This document shows, piece by piece, positions 22,801-31,560 of a DNA stretch of 64,000 nucleotides. The DNA comes from Brienomyrus brachyistius (taxonomy: Eukaryota > Chordata > Actinopteri > Osteoglossiformes > Mormyridae). Position numbers and translations under genes: made by a program. The stretch's first letter is position 1. Each line of letters opens with the position of its first letter. The notes under the pieces were generated by a model. It was given only the letters and a program-made list of their open reading frames with translations, made no database searches and was not told where the DNA came from. The stretch is taken from positions 186,001-250,000 of the forward strand of contig NW_026042439.1 of assembly GCF_023856365.1 (NCBI RefSeq). Direction: 5' to 3'.

Positions 22801-22940
22801 ACTACAGGGGCTATACCTTTCTCTGCTTCAGGTTTTAACGGGTATTGTCTAACTACCGGACGGTGTTCTGATTTCACAATTACTTTGTAAGGTGGAAACC
22901 CCTTTACCAGTCCTACATCAGTGGGGGAGGACGACCACAA
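19881..22940 (-). CDS. pol: Retroviral Pol: reverse transcriptase, RNase H, integrase
   Basis: This frame has 1019 residues from its first ATG. The coding frame actually continues upstream without interruption to the UGA at 23001-23003, 20 codons earlier, so the ATG is unlikely to be the real start. Reverse transcriptase has LPQG near 152 and YVDD at 185-188. RNase H has D491, E530 and D551. Integrase has the zinc site H695, H699, C726, C729, then D761, D819 and E855 with D,D35E spacing, and a C-terminal GPY/F-type motif at 979-981. All catalytic residues are visible and no frameshift is seen. It should be made as part of a Gag-Pro-Pol polyprotein by stop-codon readthrough. The arrangement matches gammaretroviruses and related fish viruses. 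Confidence 0.95.
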   Translation of the reverse strand: MWSSSPTDVGLVKGFPPYKVIVKSEHRPVVRQYPLKPEAEKGIAPVVQDMLASGILREAPEATCNTPIFPVQKGHTGKWRMVQDLRPVNEIVQHAAPDVPNPHLLLNSLSPDKKYFSVVDLSNAFFSVPLHPDSQHLFGFTYKGHKYTYTRLPQGFSESPHVYTMALRYSMSSCKIPSHSQVLLYVDDILIASDTKQHCKEATLLVLQHLYDTGHKASKQKLQYCREEVIYLGHKLSQQGRSLLETRKQAIQEAPKPKTKQQMMSFLGLCNYCREWLPDYAALVQPLQTLIYGKDMALKDKIQWTKEGELAFTNLKMMLQTNVTLALPDYQQPFILCVDANQGYMKAVLTQPFGAKERPLAFYSKRLDAVAAGFPQCLQACAAAAEAVKLSAELVLCHPLTLKVPHSVSLVLLQTPLPFLTHVRHLTLVSLLLSQSNITIQRCGPLNPSTLLPTAEDGEPHSCKAVVEEQTKPRADILQTPIPDSTVVFVDGSASKNDMGKNKVGYAVVTSTEVLEANALPPACSAQAAELYAVIRACELFKNKPLTIYTDSQYVFGAVHHHARVWKNRGFKTSQGTSLTHTNLLLRLLDVVQLPNCLAICKCKAHQTDASAIAKGNSFADMTAKSAAQKQPALNVTDVLLIDSDVLCDAQTHAPKTEIQSWIKRGAIQQGKTYYMNDKPILPKNLYKTAALVSHGNTHVSTGGMVHIIQQYFYTINFSDYAKQFCRACLICCKHNAQGNIRPKRGQFPAAEYPFQIVHMDFIELSWSQGKKCCLVVIDTFSKWVEIYPVKHCDAMTVAKCLVGHYFPTYGIPHIIRSDNGTHFVNQTMSLCSQALGFTIKNHCAYHPQSAGLVERTNGTIKTRLRKTVEETKRPWPECLSLVKLWMRITPTPAGLTPFEIVYGRPFPLATEMSDIGKADRENTLADWMRKLLSSQQKHNPSSLPVNSVSVQQDNLQPGDWILVKVLLRKDWSTPRWDGPYQVLLTTPTAVKIAERPSWIHKSHCKPIKPVSETSVPSE

Positions 22941-23000
22941 CCCTTCCGGGAGGCGATCTAGATCTGGACATGATCCCTCCTCCAGGGTTGGAAAAATTTG

Positions 23001-23003
23001 TCA
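23001..23003 (-). other. In-frame UGA between pro and pol
   Basis: The viral sense is ACC-UGA-CAA-AUU. The same frame is open on both sides, with no shift. This could be a second leaky stop or an inactivating mutation. It only partly matches the CAR-YYA readthrough context. Confidence 0.75.
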
Positions 23004-23903
23004 GGTTGGGTCCTGCAAGTGTGTGGTGAGAGTGGTTTGAACTCTCCATCCCAAAGGAAACCGCCACACATTGTGTTTTTTGTCATAGCTCCAAAAGGAG
23101 CCAGGTACGGGTTGGTAGTTATTGTAACTGTGCATGGAATCTCGTAAGAACATCTCTACGTCCCTCCACTGCATCTGAGGTGGTTTTGATAGAGATACGT
23201 GTGGTGTTTCCCCTCTGAACACAGCCTGTTGTTTATTAGATAAGATGACTGAAGCAGCAGAAAAGCCAGTAGTGGAGTTAACATATATATGTTGTAAGGT
23301 GATACAAGTGTCTTGAAGGGCATGAAACGTTTTGTCATAGGCATAATCTGGTCCTAGGGTGCCTTTGTACCACATAGTGACGTGTAAGGCATCGTCAGGC
23401 ATGAACTGGGTTTGTTTAGGGGACTGCTTTTCTCTAGTTTTTCTCAATATTTCACGTGTCTGTGCTGTCCCCCCCAGATCTAGGGACCAATAATACTGTG
23501 GAGCTGACATGCCATGTATCACGAAAGTTTGCTTTTCTACTATAGCCTTCATGCCAGTGGGTGTTGCAATCACACTAATACCCATTTGTATCATAAGATC
23601 CCTTCCTAACAGATTGACTGGACATGAAGGGCTTATTAGCACTTGGGCGTGACATTCTAACTCTGTTTCCTCATCTTTTATGCTAACTGGATTTGTCAAT
23701 TGATGACTTTCAGCTTGGCCTCCTGCAGTTCGGATATTTATGGAGGACGAAGAAAAGGTGACCCTTGGAGGGCTAGTGGTTAACACTGTCCTACAGGCTC
23801 CTGTATCACATAGGCACTCATATATTTTCCCATTTATAATAAGCCTTCGTTTTGGTAGTTCTTCAAGTTGTTTTAGTGCTAGCAGCTGGTAAACTGCTTG
23901 CAA
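23001..23903 (-). CDS. pro: Retroviral aspartic protease region
   Basis: The frame from ATG 23903 has 300 residues. The same frame is open back to the gag stop at 23973, adding 23 codons, so the product is presumably a continuation of Gag. The catalytic motif is CDTGACRTVL near residues 32-41 (DTGA), with the second signature NLLGRDLM near 98-105. The remaining 190 residues after the flap and G-R-D helix are unassigned and long for a retroviral protease; they may link protease to reverse transcriptase. The frame ends in UGA, 20 codons before the first pol ATG and in phase with pol. I saw no dUTPase motif. Confidence 0.88.
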   Translation of the reverse strand: MQAVYQLLALKQLEELPKRRLIINGKIYECLCDTGACRTVLTTSPPRVTFSSSSINIRTAGGQAESHQLTNPVSIKDEETELECHAQVLISPSCPVNLLGRDLMIQMGISVIATPTGMKAIVEKQTFVIHGMSAPQYYWSLDLGGTAQTREILRKTREKQSPKQTQFMPDDALHVTMWYKGTLGPDYAYDKTFHALQDTCITLQHIYVNSTTGFSAASVILSNKQQAVFRGETPHVSLSKPPQMQWRDVEMFLRDSMHSYNNYQPVPGSFWSYDKKHNVWRFPLGWRVQTTLTTHLQDPT

Positions 23904-23972
23904 ATCTATCTCTTCTGTCTCATCCTGTTTTTGCAGCTTATCTGGCTCTTTTGATAGTTCACAGGCTAATTG

Positions 23973-23975
23973 TCA
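23973..23975 (-). promoter_or_regulatory. Probable programmed readthrough UGA at the gag/pro boundary
   Basis: The viral sense is CAA-UGA-CAA-UUA. Gag and pro share one frame across it. The six bases after the stop fit the CAR-YYA rule known for the leaky stop of tobacco mosaic virus, whereas the usual gammaretrovirus signal is UAG with a downstream pseudoknot. Function is inferred from context. Confidence 0.7.
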
Positions 23976-25469
23976 TTGATTCTCTGTGGAATTTGGGTTG
24001 TTTATAAACTTGGTTCTACATTGCCTAGCTAAGTGCCCAAGTTTTCCGCATGTCCAGCAAGTGTTATCTTGCTGTAATAAATTTCGCTGATTGCTCCTAA
24101 AAGCACCTCTCCCCCTTCCTCGGCCTCGTGACCTTCCTCTGAACCCTCCCCTCCCCGGAGGATTCATATGTATTATTGCAACAGTATCATTAGCAGCAAA
24201 CACTGCGTCTGATTTCTGTTTTTGTGCTGTATGGGCGTGTTGGGCATATTCTAGGGCTTGCTGTACTGAACCAGTATTCTGATGTACCCAATGTTTATCT
24301 ATGTATCTCTTCAGTTCAGGTTTTAGCCCTGTGATGAACGCACGTTTTAACTGTTGCTGATAAACTCCTCCATTTTCCTCATTATAAGGAATTCCTGAAT
24401 TCCCTCTAAACACCACTCTCATCCTATCCATAAAATCCTCTGGCTCTTCTCCATCTTTTTGCTTGCATTGTGCAATTCTGCCATAATCTGCTCGTCTCAT
24501 AAACACTGTCTCTATCCTTCCATGTAATTGCTCCATACTCTGTTGCAGAGCTTGTGAATTATGTGCAAGTGGTTGATTGTCTGGTCCATGACCAGTAAAG
24601 TCTCCTGCTACTCTTCCCCATTTATGATTGAACAGCTGTCTTAAACACTGGAACATTTCTCTACCATTCAGGTGGAAACTGCTCTGTAGTTCCAATATTG
24701 CTGTCCAAAATTCTGGTACCCCTTCATCAACAGGAGGTATTCCTTTTAATGCTGCCGTTCTATCTTCAGCTGTCCATGGTCTATAGACTAACATTGTTTC
24801 AGGTCCTCCATCTGGCTCTCTATTAGGGTTTGCCACCTCCACTAGGGGGCATTGTAATTCTATTTCTTCCTCTTCACTATCAATATCAATGCCTTCATTT
24901 CGCGGATGCCATCGAATCTTAGCAGTAGCTAGATCGCGCACAGGGTATAACGTAGGATCTCTACTCCTAGTTATAATGGGGGAAGAAGGAAGAGCTGATG
25001 GCTTCTTTGGTATTGTGCCCATAGCTGATGGTTGTTTTATTTCCCTTCTATCTACGGGTTGCATAGGGGCAGGCAATAGTGGTGGTGTTGGTGGTCTATT
25101 TTCTCTATGTTTTATTTTGGCCACCGTCTCATCATCTAAAGTGATTAGAGCGGCTGCAGTTAATTTATCCTTTCTATCATCCTTTTTCTGCTTTCTACGT
25201 ACATCTCTTAACTTACTTTGTTCCAACCAATTATCTGAATACTTATATTCTTTTTTCCTTTTCTCCAATTTTCCTTTCTTCAAGGTTTGTAACATTTCTA
25301 GTCTTAAATTTCCTTGTAATTTTAAGATATCTGGAGTGTGGAGTTTCCCTTCAAACCCATGTTTTTTTCTCCACCTCTGATTACTTATTTGTCCTGAACC
25401 TGGTTTATATCCTTCCATAAACTTCTCATCTCCCTCTAGTTCAATCCTCTTACTCTGATTCTTTCCCAT
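23973..25469 (-). CDS. gag: Retroviral Gag polyprotein
   Basis: The frame is open from 25547, but the ATG at 25469 is the better start: it gives MGKNQSK, a myristoylation signal expected of matrix, and a 498-residue protein. Matrix is Lys-rich. A proline-rich stretch (PPTPPLLPAPMQP) may hold late-budding motifs. The capsid region follows (for example WTAILELQSSFHLNGREMFQ). Near the C-terminus an Arg/Gly-rich segment (RGGFRGRSRGRGRGRG) precedes one CCHC zinc knuckle, C-x2-C-x4-H-x4-C (CWTCGKLGHLARQC). One knuckle is typical of gammaretroviruses; the RG-rich run is less usual and would add RNA-binding charge. It ends at the UGA at 23973-23975. Confidence 0.93.
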   Translation of the reverse strand: MGKNQSKRIELEGDEKFMEGYKPGSGQISNQRWRKKHGFEGKLHTPDILKLQGNLRLEMLQTLKKGKLEKRKKEYKYSDNWLEQSKLRDVRRKQKKDDRKDKLTAAALITLDDETVAKIKHRENRPPTPPLLPAPMQPVDRREIKQPSAMGTIPKKPSALPSSPIITRSRDPTLYPVRDLATAKIRWHPRNEGIDIDSEEEEIELQCPLVEVANPNREPDGGPETMLVYRPWTAEDRTAALKGIPPVDEGVPEFWTAILELQSSFHLNGREMFQCLRQLFNHKWGRVAGDFTGHGPDNQPLAHNSQALQQSMEQLHGRIETVFMRRADYGRIAQCKQKDGEEPEDFMDRMRVVFRGNSGIPYNEENGGVYQQQLKRAFITGLKPELKRYIDKHWVHQNTGSVQQALEYAQHAHTAQKQKSDAVFAANDTVAIIHMNPPGRGGFRGRSRGRGRGRGAFRSNQRNLLQQDNTCWTCGKLGHLARQCRTKFINNPNSTENQ

Positions 25470-25737
25470 TTTTTTTCTTTCCCGTCTCCGCACTACACAG
25501 GTCCTGGGTGGAAATTCACTGGTACAAGATATATGGGAGGACACCAATACGGCCTTCTACTACACGCTGTTCGTGCAGCGGTATCGGTTTTCAGGGATGA
25601 AACCCGTCCTTGATCCTTCAATCACCAGTACTTCTTTCCCACCAGGCAAAATAAGAAATGGACTGACAGAAGCAACTCTAAGCCTCTTTAATAGTCTTAG
25701 TCCAGTCATTCACACAATACATGCATGTTCATATTTC

Positions 25738-25794
25738 GCTTAATTACGGCTAAGCCTAACCCCTTTTCTGCTTAATTACGGCTAAGCCTAACCC
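25738..25794 (-). repeat. Direct repeat in the provirus leader
   Basis: CTTAATTACGGCTAAGCC followed by TAACCC occurs twice with a 32-bp period, between the primer site and gag. This untranslated leader normally holds the packaging signal. A role is possible but not shown. Confidence 0.7.
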
Positions 25795-26030
25795 ACGTCA
25801 ATTGACCCGGTTATTTCGCTGAATAACCTTTGTTGTCTCACCTGTCCTGTGTGCCTGTGTTCCGCCACCGAGGTCCGTCAGACATCACCAGACGTCGAGC
25901 GCAGTTCTAACCACCGGCCTGATGACGAATTCACGTCACAGGTCTTTTCTGCACCCGTCTCCGAGTGGCTGCCGGCAGGCTTCAGTGTCGCTCCTCTCGG
26001 CGTGCTGGCGATGTCGTCAGGTGTCCTCGA

Positions 26031-26048
26031 ATCCGGCTCGAAGGACCA
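26031..26048 (-). other. Primer-binding site, tRNA-Tyr type
   Basis: In viral sense TGGTCCTTCGAGCCGGAT starts 7 bases after the LTR. The first 17 bases complement the 3' end of vertebrate tRNA-Tyr (ending ...CCGGCTCGAAGGA plus CCA); the 18th differs. The gap of 7 bases (TATAATT) is longer than the usual 2-3. Confidence 0.8.
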
Positions 26049-26055
26049 AATTATA

Positions 26056-26525
26056 TGTTGGAGAAAGCGTCAGGCTTTCCACTCCAACTCTGCACACAGG
26101 ACCAAACTACAGTACAGTATATGTTGGAGAAAGCGACAGGCTTTCCACTCCAACTCTGTACACACCATTAATTACGAGACAACACACTTAGAGTTTTACT
26201 TGCACAAGGGTAACCACACTCTCTGCATGCTAGGCTACAAAGGAATGTGTTACAAAGGGTGGTTCCCCTTGGCACCTTTATATATAGTCAATGGGGGGCA
26301 GGGGTCTTGGAGTGAGAACAAAGAAAAGACTGTGAGAGTAAGAAGAAGTTCTGGTTTTACTCAGGTGGACAACTATTTAAACACGTGCTCAGGATACGTG
26401 TAAACTAATATAATCTAAAGTATGAAGGTAAAGGAAAACAAAATAATGTATATACATATTTACACTCATTGCTGATTATACAGAAATGATAACAAATGAT
26501 TACTAACAGTTTCTTCAACCTAACA
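26056..26525 (-). repeat. 5' LTR of the provirus
   Basis: This is 470 bp, matching 17810-18279. In viral sense the promoter shows CCATTGACTATATATAAAGG (TATA near 26276-26289). At this point the 3' LTR reads TATAAATAAAG, so AATAAA is absent here. It contains the same 67-bp duplication at the U5 end. Confidence 0.93.
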
Positions 26526-26733
26526 ATGGGTGTATCGAGACTAGTTGGTCATTATGGATAACTAAGTTGCACTAAAATTGGGTGAGCAGGCAAGGCATGT
26601 CACCCAGGTTGTGTGACAATTATTTTATATATATATGTATATATATATTCCCTCCACCACCCCTCCTTTACGGAGGACTGCTTTATTTTTAATATCCATT
26701 GCGAAAAAAAACACAAGAAAAAGAAAAAATATC

Positions 26734-26788
<55 letters not shown>

Positions 26789-26891
26789 GTGTGTCGAGAC
26801 TAGATGGTCAGTATGGATAACTAAAGTGCACTAAAATTGGGTGAGCAGGCAAGGCATGTCACCCAGGTTGAGTGACAATTATTTTATATAA

Positions 26892-26959
<68 letters not shown>

Positions 26960-27261
26960 CATCCACCATCCCTCCTTTACGGAGAACTGCGTTATTTTTC
27001 TTTTCTATTGCTAATAAAAAAACTATATATATGTACATATATATATATATATATGGGTGTATCGAGACTAGTTGGTCATTATGGATAACTAAGTTGCACT
27101 AAAATTGGGTGAGCAGGCAAGGCATGTCACCCAGGTTGTGTGACAATTATTTTATATATATATGTATATATATATTCCCTCCACCACCCCTCCTTTACGG
27201 AGGACTGCTTTATTTTTAATATCCATTGCGAAAAAAAAACACAAGAAAAAGAAAAAATATC

Positions 27262-27316
<55 letters not shown>

Positions 27317-28170
27317 GTGTGTCGAGACTAGATGGTCAGTATGGATAACTAAGGTGCACTAAAATTGGGTGAGCAGGCAAGGCATGTCACCCAGGTTGTG
27401 TGACAATTATTTTATATAAATGTATATATATATATATATATTCCATCCACCATCCCTCCTTTACGGAGAACTGCGTTATTTTTCTTTTCTATTGCTAATA
27501 AAAAAACTATATATATATGTACATATATATATATATATGGGTGTATCGAGACTAGTTGGTCATTATGGATAACTAAGTTGCACTAAAATTGGGTGAGCAG
27601 GCAAGGCATGTCACCCAAGTTGTGTGACAATTATTTTATATATATGTATATATATATTCCATCCACCATCCCTCCTTTATGGAGAACTGCGTTATTTTTA
27701 TTGTCTATTGCAAAAAAAAAAACAAAAAAAACTATATATATATACATATATATTTATGGGTGTATCGAGACTAGATGGTCATTATGAATAACTAAGGTGC
27801 ACTAAAACTGGGTGAGCAGGCAAGGCATGTCACCCAGGTTGTGTGACAATTATTTTATATATATGTATATATATATTCCATCCACCATCCCTCCTTTATG
27901 GAGAACTGCGTTATTTTTATTGTCTATTGCAAAAAAAAAAACAAAAAAAACTATATATATATATACATATATATATATGGGTGTATCGAGACTAGAAGGT
28001 CATTATGCATAACTAAAGTGCACTAAAATTGGGTGAGCAGGAAAGGCATGTCACCCCAGTTGTGTGACAATTATTTTATATATATGTATATATATATATA
28101 TATTCCCTCCACCACCCCTCCTCTACGGAGGACTGCTTTATTTTTATTTCCATTGCAAAAATAAAAAATT
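26526..28170. repeat. AT-rich tandem array, about 7 units (right part)
   Basis: The array continues after the provirus with the same unit, starting near 26526, 26786, 27054, 27313, 27538, 27757 and 27977. The first unit is the other half of the one cut at 17809. The last has a divergent A-rich tail (TTTCCATTGCAAAAATAAA) and ends the array. Long (TA)n tracts, over 70 bp near 26893-26957, make assembly length unreliable. Confidence 0.92.
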
Positions 28171-28371
28171 TTAAAACACAAAAAAAAAAAAAAACGAAAA
28201 TAATAATAATAAAAATAATTTTGAATGTGTATTCAAATAAGTTTGAATGTGTGTGAACTATATATAAATATATATATACACATGCATATACAGAAATATA
28301 TACACACACACACATATATATATATACACACACACACACAGACACACACTCACATAAACACATACACACAC
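28170..28371. repeat. Microsatellites: (AAT)n, (TA)n and (CA)n tracts
   Basis: Poly-A, AATAATAATAAT, TATATATA and ACACACAC tracts follow the array. No gene is seen. Confidence 0.85.
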
Positions 28372-28745
28372 TGTGTACAGTCTTATGCAAAGGTTTGGCA
28401 CCCCTTGACAAATAACATCTTTTCAATTACAAAAGCAACAATATCAGTTAATACAGTCTCTTTAGGAACTGGGGGAAAAATACACAATATTTTCAGCAAA
28501 CATTGATGAATAGTTACTTTTTATGCCATAAATTGAACAAAATTACAAAATAAAAACATTATTATGGCACTCTGCAAAAGTTTGGGCACCCTACGTAATC
28601 AGTACTTAGTAACACCTCCTCTGCCAGATATCACAGCTTACAAGCGCTTCTTATAGCCAGCTGAAAGGCTTTCAGTTCTTGTACTTGGGATTTTCTCACA
28701 TTCTTCCTTGCAAAAGGCTTCTAGTTCTGTAATATTCTAATATAT
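28372..28745. mobile_element. Tc1-like transposon relic
   Basis: The segment has ATGCAAAGGTTTGGCACCCC and, further in, CTCTGCAAAAGTTTGGGCAC, both typical Tc1 end sequence, followed by GCTGAAAGGCTTTCAGTTCT and CTTCCTTGCAAAAGGCTTCT. These resemble the antisense of a Tc1-like transposase 5' region. No usable frame remains. Confidence 0.65.
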
Positions 28746-29374
28746 CAAGGGCTGTATTGTCAAATAGGAGATCGGCAGCATTCTCCCACCTGAGAAAACT
28801 GTACTACAATGCCCTTGATAGTGTGTAGAAACACACTCGTCAGCTCTAGTCCTCCTGTAACAACGCAAAAGGACTGGCAACCCTCAGGTATTTATGCGTG
28901 CGATTGTATGATAAATTCACCCTGACAGTCTCACACTTCTCTTGGTACCAACAGGTCTCATGGAATATATAAAAGGCAACTGCAACAATTATACTCGGCA
29001 CTAAACATCGAGGCACGGAAATGCAGCAGAGCTTGTGTATTTCTCAGGATGCATTCTAGTAAAATGCCCGGAAAATGAGCTAAAGACATATTTCAAGGGG
29101 CACTATATAAAACCGATGGAAATTTTACTGATTAAATAAAAGGAAAAGCATCGTTTGAAAAATCACAAATGTTTCTAAGATTCAATGCATCGCTTTTTGA
29201 CCACATCATAGCGATGAACACATCATTGTTCCTGACAATGTCCTAATACAGAAATAAAACTTTATGTTGGTAAACTCAAAAAGCCTTCAGCTGTCACACT
29301 GGCTAACGATCTCAAACGATTATAAAGCAGCATTTTGAAAAGCGCTGTTTTAAAATAACAGATACAACACTTAC
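28746..29374. other. No recognised feature
   Basis: I see no gene or repeat family that I can name. A TATA-like AATATATAAAAGGC lies at about 28965 on the plus strand without an obvious transcript after it. Confidence 0.4.
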
Positions 29375-29663
29375 CTTGTCTTCTGGCCAAATGCTTTTCA
29401 CGGCTTGGCACTCCAACGGTGCTGAAACGAAATTTGTATTTCCTCCTACCTCGTTGGCCCTTCAGTTCTTCTTTTCTCCCTTTGGATGTTTTTTTCCTTC
29501 TTCTTTGGATATTGTTTTTTATTTTTGTTTGTTTTTTTTTACTTTGCATGTTTTTCCTTCTTCGGATATTATTTTTTTGGCTTATTTTTTTAGACGATGT
29601 TTTTTTCGTCTTCTTTAAAAATTGATTTTTTTCGTCTTCTTTAAATATTGTTTTTTTTTTCAT
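29375..29663 (-). CDS. Possible first exon of an unidentified Lys/Arg-rich protein
   Basis: On the minus strand an ATG at 29663 opens a frame of Lys/Arg/Asn-rich low-complexity sequence (KTIFKEDEKNQFLKKTKKT...). It becomes less biased towards REKHLARRQ and then meets a strong splice donor, ACAAG|GTAAGTG, at 29375/29374. The frame would otherwise run on to 29262. A TATA box and two CCAAT boxes lie upstream at sensible distances (29755-29854). I cannot name the protein and did not find the next exon. The bias comes from repeated GAAGA-type codons, so a chance ORF in simple sequence is a real alternative. Confidence 0.35.
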
Positions 29664-29754
29664 CCTTTTGATGTTGTTTTACGGAACAAGAGCCGTACAG
29701 TGCTACTCTATCAGGAGGTAGCGCCAACTGAACGCCTTGAAGCAGTACCCAGCT

Positions 29755-29854
29755 CTTTTATAGGGAGCGTCAACCCGAAGTCAAGTTCTAGAACGTTGCA
29801 CTCACTTTTCATTGGTTTCCCAGCTATGCTGTCAGAATAATGTTTGCTGATTGG
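29755..29854 (-). promoter_or_regulatory. Promoter-like region: CCAAT, CCAAT, HSE-like, TATA
   Basis: Reading on the minus strand: GACCAATCAG (29850-29854 core), AACCAATGA (29811-29815 core), the palindrome TTCTAGAA (29786-29793, like half of a heat-shock element) and CTATAAAAG (29755-29763). Order and spacing resemble a vertebrate histone or stress gene promoter. The ATG at 29663 is about 95 bases downstream of TATA. Confidence 0.45.
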
Positions 29855-29863
29855 TCGAAAATT

Positions 29864-30958
29864 TTAAAACGTACCCGAGTACTGTAAAAAAAACTCAAGA
29901 TCTTGCTACCCTACGGAGCACCCATAAGGTGATTTTTTTTATACGTTATATGCAGCTATTTGTAGCAGGCCGTAATTAGACTAATCCACCCTTTGTCAAT
30001 AAAGCCAACAAGAGAACAGGTTGCCCAAAGTTTGCTCAGGTACACGCCACAGCACAACCTTAAAAACACATCCAGCACAAATCACACTAGTGAATGACAC
30101 AGCAAATCACAGCAATAAAAAAGACCCCTATGGGCAATCCAGCACCCAGACTACAGGTGCCAAAAGGCCCAGCCTGCCTAATAATGAACCCAAAATATAC
30201 ATACAACAAAGAAAAAGACACAAACAAAAAAGAAAATAAAACTAGCCAGCTGCTCCCACTAAACCCCGCTCCCGAGGCCACTAAGCCGGCTGGCTTGATA
30301 ATACACGATACAACCTCAGATAAAACATATTAAAGCAACACCAGGGAGGTTTACAACCTGATCCTTAAAATTATCGACCCGTAATTCCACCTTGAAAACC
30401 CCTAAAGAACAGTAGTTTACCCCATGACTCACTGCCCCATTCAAACAAAAAAAAAACAGGTTTTTGGGGTAACCTTTAGGTCAGCTCTTCAAAACCAGGT
30501 ATGAGGACTCTTCAGCTAATCAGTCCTCTAATTAGAAATCTAATTAGGGAGTTGCAGCGAAAACCTGCATACACACCGGCCCTTTGCGGATAAGATTGTT
30601 CACCCCTGAAACAAGCAAACAGAAAGGCTGCTACACTGCAAATTCAATATGCCCGCCGATGCTCCACCAAATCTATCAGGACCCTGCCTGTCTTTCCCGT
30701 GCCTGCTCCTTTGCCAATATGCCCTACCATCGGAACATGCACAGCCATCTCGCCCCGGCTATGCCTCCAGTCCGAACTGCAGTTCCTATACCTGCCTATA
30801 ATTGCCTGGCTACAATCCATCCCCCAAAATGAAATTGATGACCCAACGATCACAGCTAAGAATTCTATCCCCAAACCACTGGTCTTCCTCCCCAACCGAA
30901 CGATCATTCACTGACCGTGGTAACTTATAAGGGTTGGTATGATGACCAGTGGTGGACC
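29864..30958. other. No gene seen; contains one arm of a 1.3-kb-spaced direct repeat
   Basis: 30328-30404 (TATTAAAGCAACACCAGGGA, GGTTTACA, CCACCTTGAAAA) recurs at 31641-31717. The rest is unassigned and A-rich around 30180-30240. Confidence 0.5.
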
Positions 30959-31560
30959 TCACCGAACGTTTAACTGGTCTCTACACCTCGGGGGGGACAT
31001 AACCTCCTCCATTATACGAGGCCTACTTGTGGATGCTCTATTGCGACCCCTCCCACCAGCCCTGTCCCCGTAATCCGATTCCATTTCTGTTGCCCCTGTG
31101 GGCAACCCAGACTCAGGAGACATTACCAGAACATCTTCCCCTGACATAACAACCCCCTGTGGTACTGGACGCAACTCTGTTCGGTGAACTTGACGGACAA
31201 CCCCGTCCCCCTCCATTGGAGTTGCAGAGTAAACTGCACCCTGATCTTGGGGACACCGAACTACCATATACAAACAGGCATCCCAATGATCCTGTATTTT
31301 ACCTCGAACATGGTTCCGCAAACACACCAGCTGACCTTCATCAAACCCCTAATCATTAACCAACTCATTGTGTTTCCGATTTCGTGGTGTGGCTTGTTCC
31401 TCCAACTAAGCCTTCACATACTCTTGAAGCACCTGCAAACTTTCCTGATGGTTTTGTACCCATTCCTCCAAAGGTCCACCATACTGACTGATCCCGGCAG
31501 GAGCCTGAAGATAGTGTATCGGTAATCGAGGCTCACAGCCAGACCTTAAATAAAAAGGCA
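30959..31560 (-). pseudogene. Ty3/gypsy integrase C-terminal remnant
   Basis: Reading the minus strand downward from 31560, one frame gives EPRLPIHYLQAP, GPLEEWVQNHQESLQVL, then an in-frame stop, LEEQATPRNRKHN, another stop after NELVND, then LRNHVRGKIQDHWD, YMVVRCP and VHRTELRPVP. This order (GREPRLP-like start, R-GK--I-D-W, Y-VV--P, VHR--L-P) is that of the integrase tail in vertebrate Ty3/gypsy elements. At least two stops show it is dead. The uninterrupted part is 30959-31327. The rest of pol is not in the window. Confidence 0.7.

Larger units (their letters stand above)
17810..26525 (-). mobile_element. Complete endogenous retrovirus (gamma/epsilon-like), minus strand
   Basis: The provirus is 8716 bp. 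It is bounded by 470-bp LTRs beginning TG and ending CA in viral sense and by the 5-bp duplication ATGGG (17805-17809 and 26526-26530), inside one unit of the tandem array. Viral order is LTR, tRNA-Tyr-type primer site, leader, gag, pro, pol, env, polypurine tract, LTR. Gag, pro and pol are in one frame separated by two UGA codons; env is separate. A single Gag zinc knuckle, the GPY/F-type integrase tail and the CX6CC Env place it near gammaretroviruses. The LTRs differ at two positions in my reading (about 0.4%), so the insertion is young. I saw no frameshift; the two UGA codons are the only interruptions. Confidence 0.95.

Noticed and set aside
22129..22890. Plus-strand ORFs inside the provirus as possible antisense viral genes
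   Set aside because: They are short shadows of pol, without motifs, and the LTRs show no antisense promoter that I could support.
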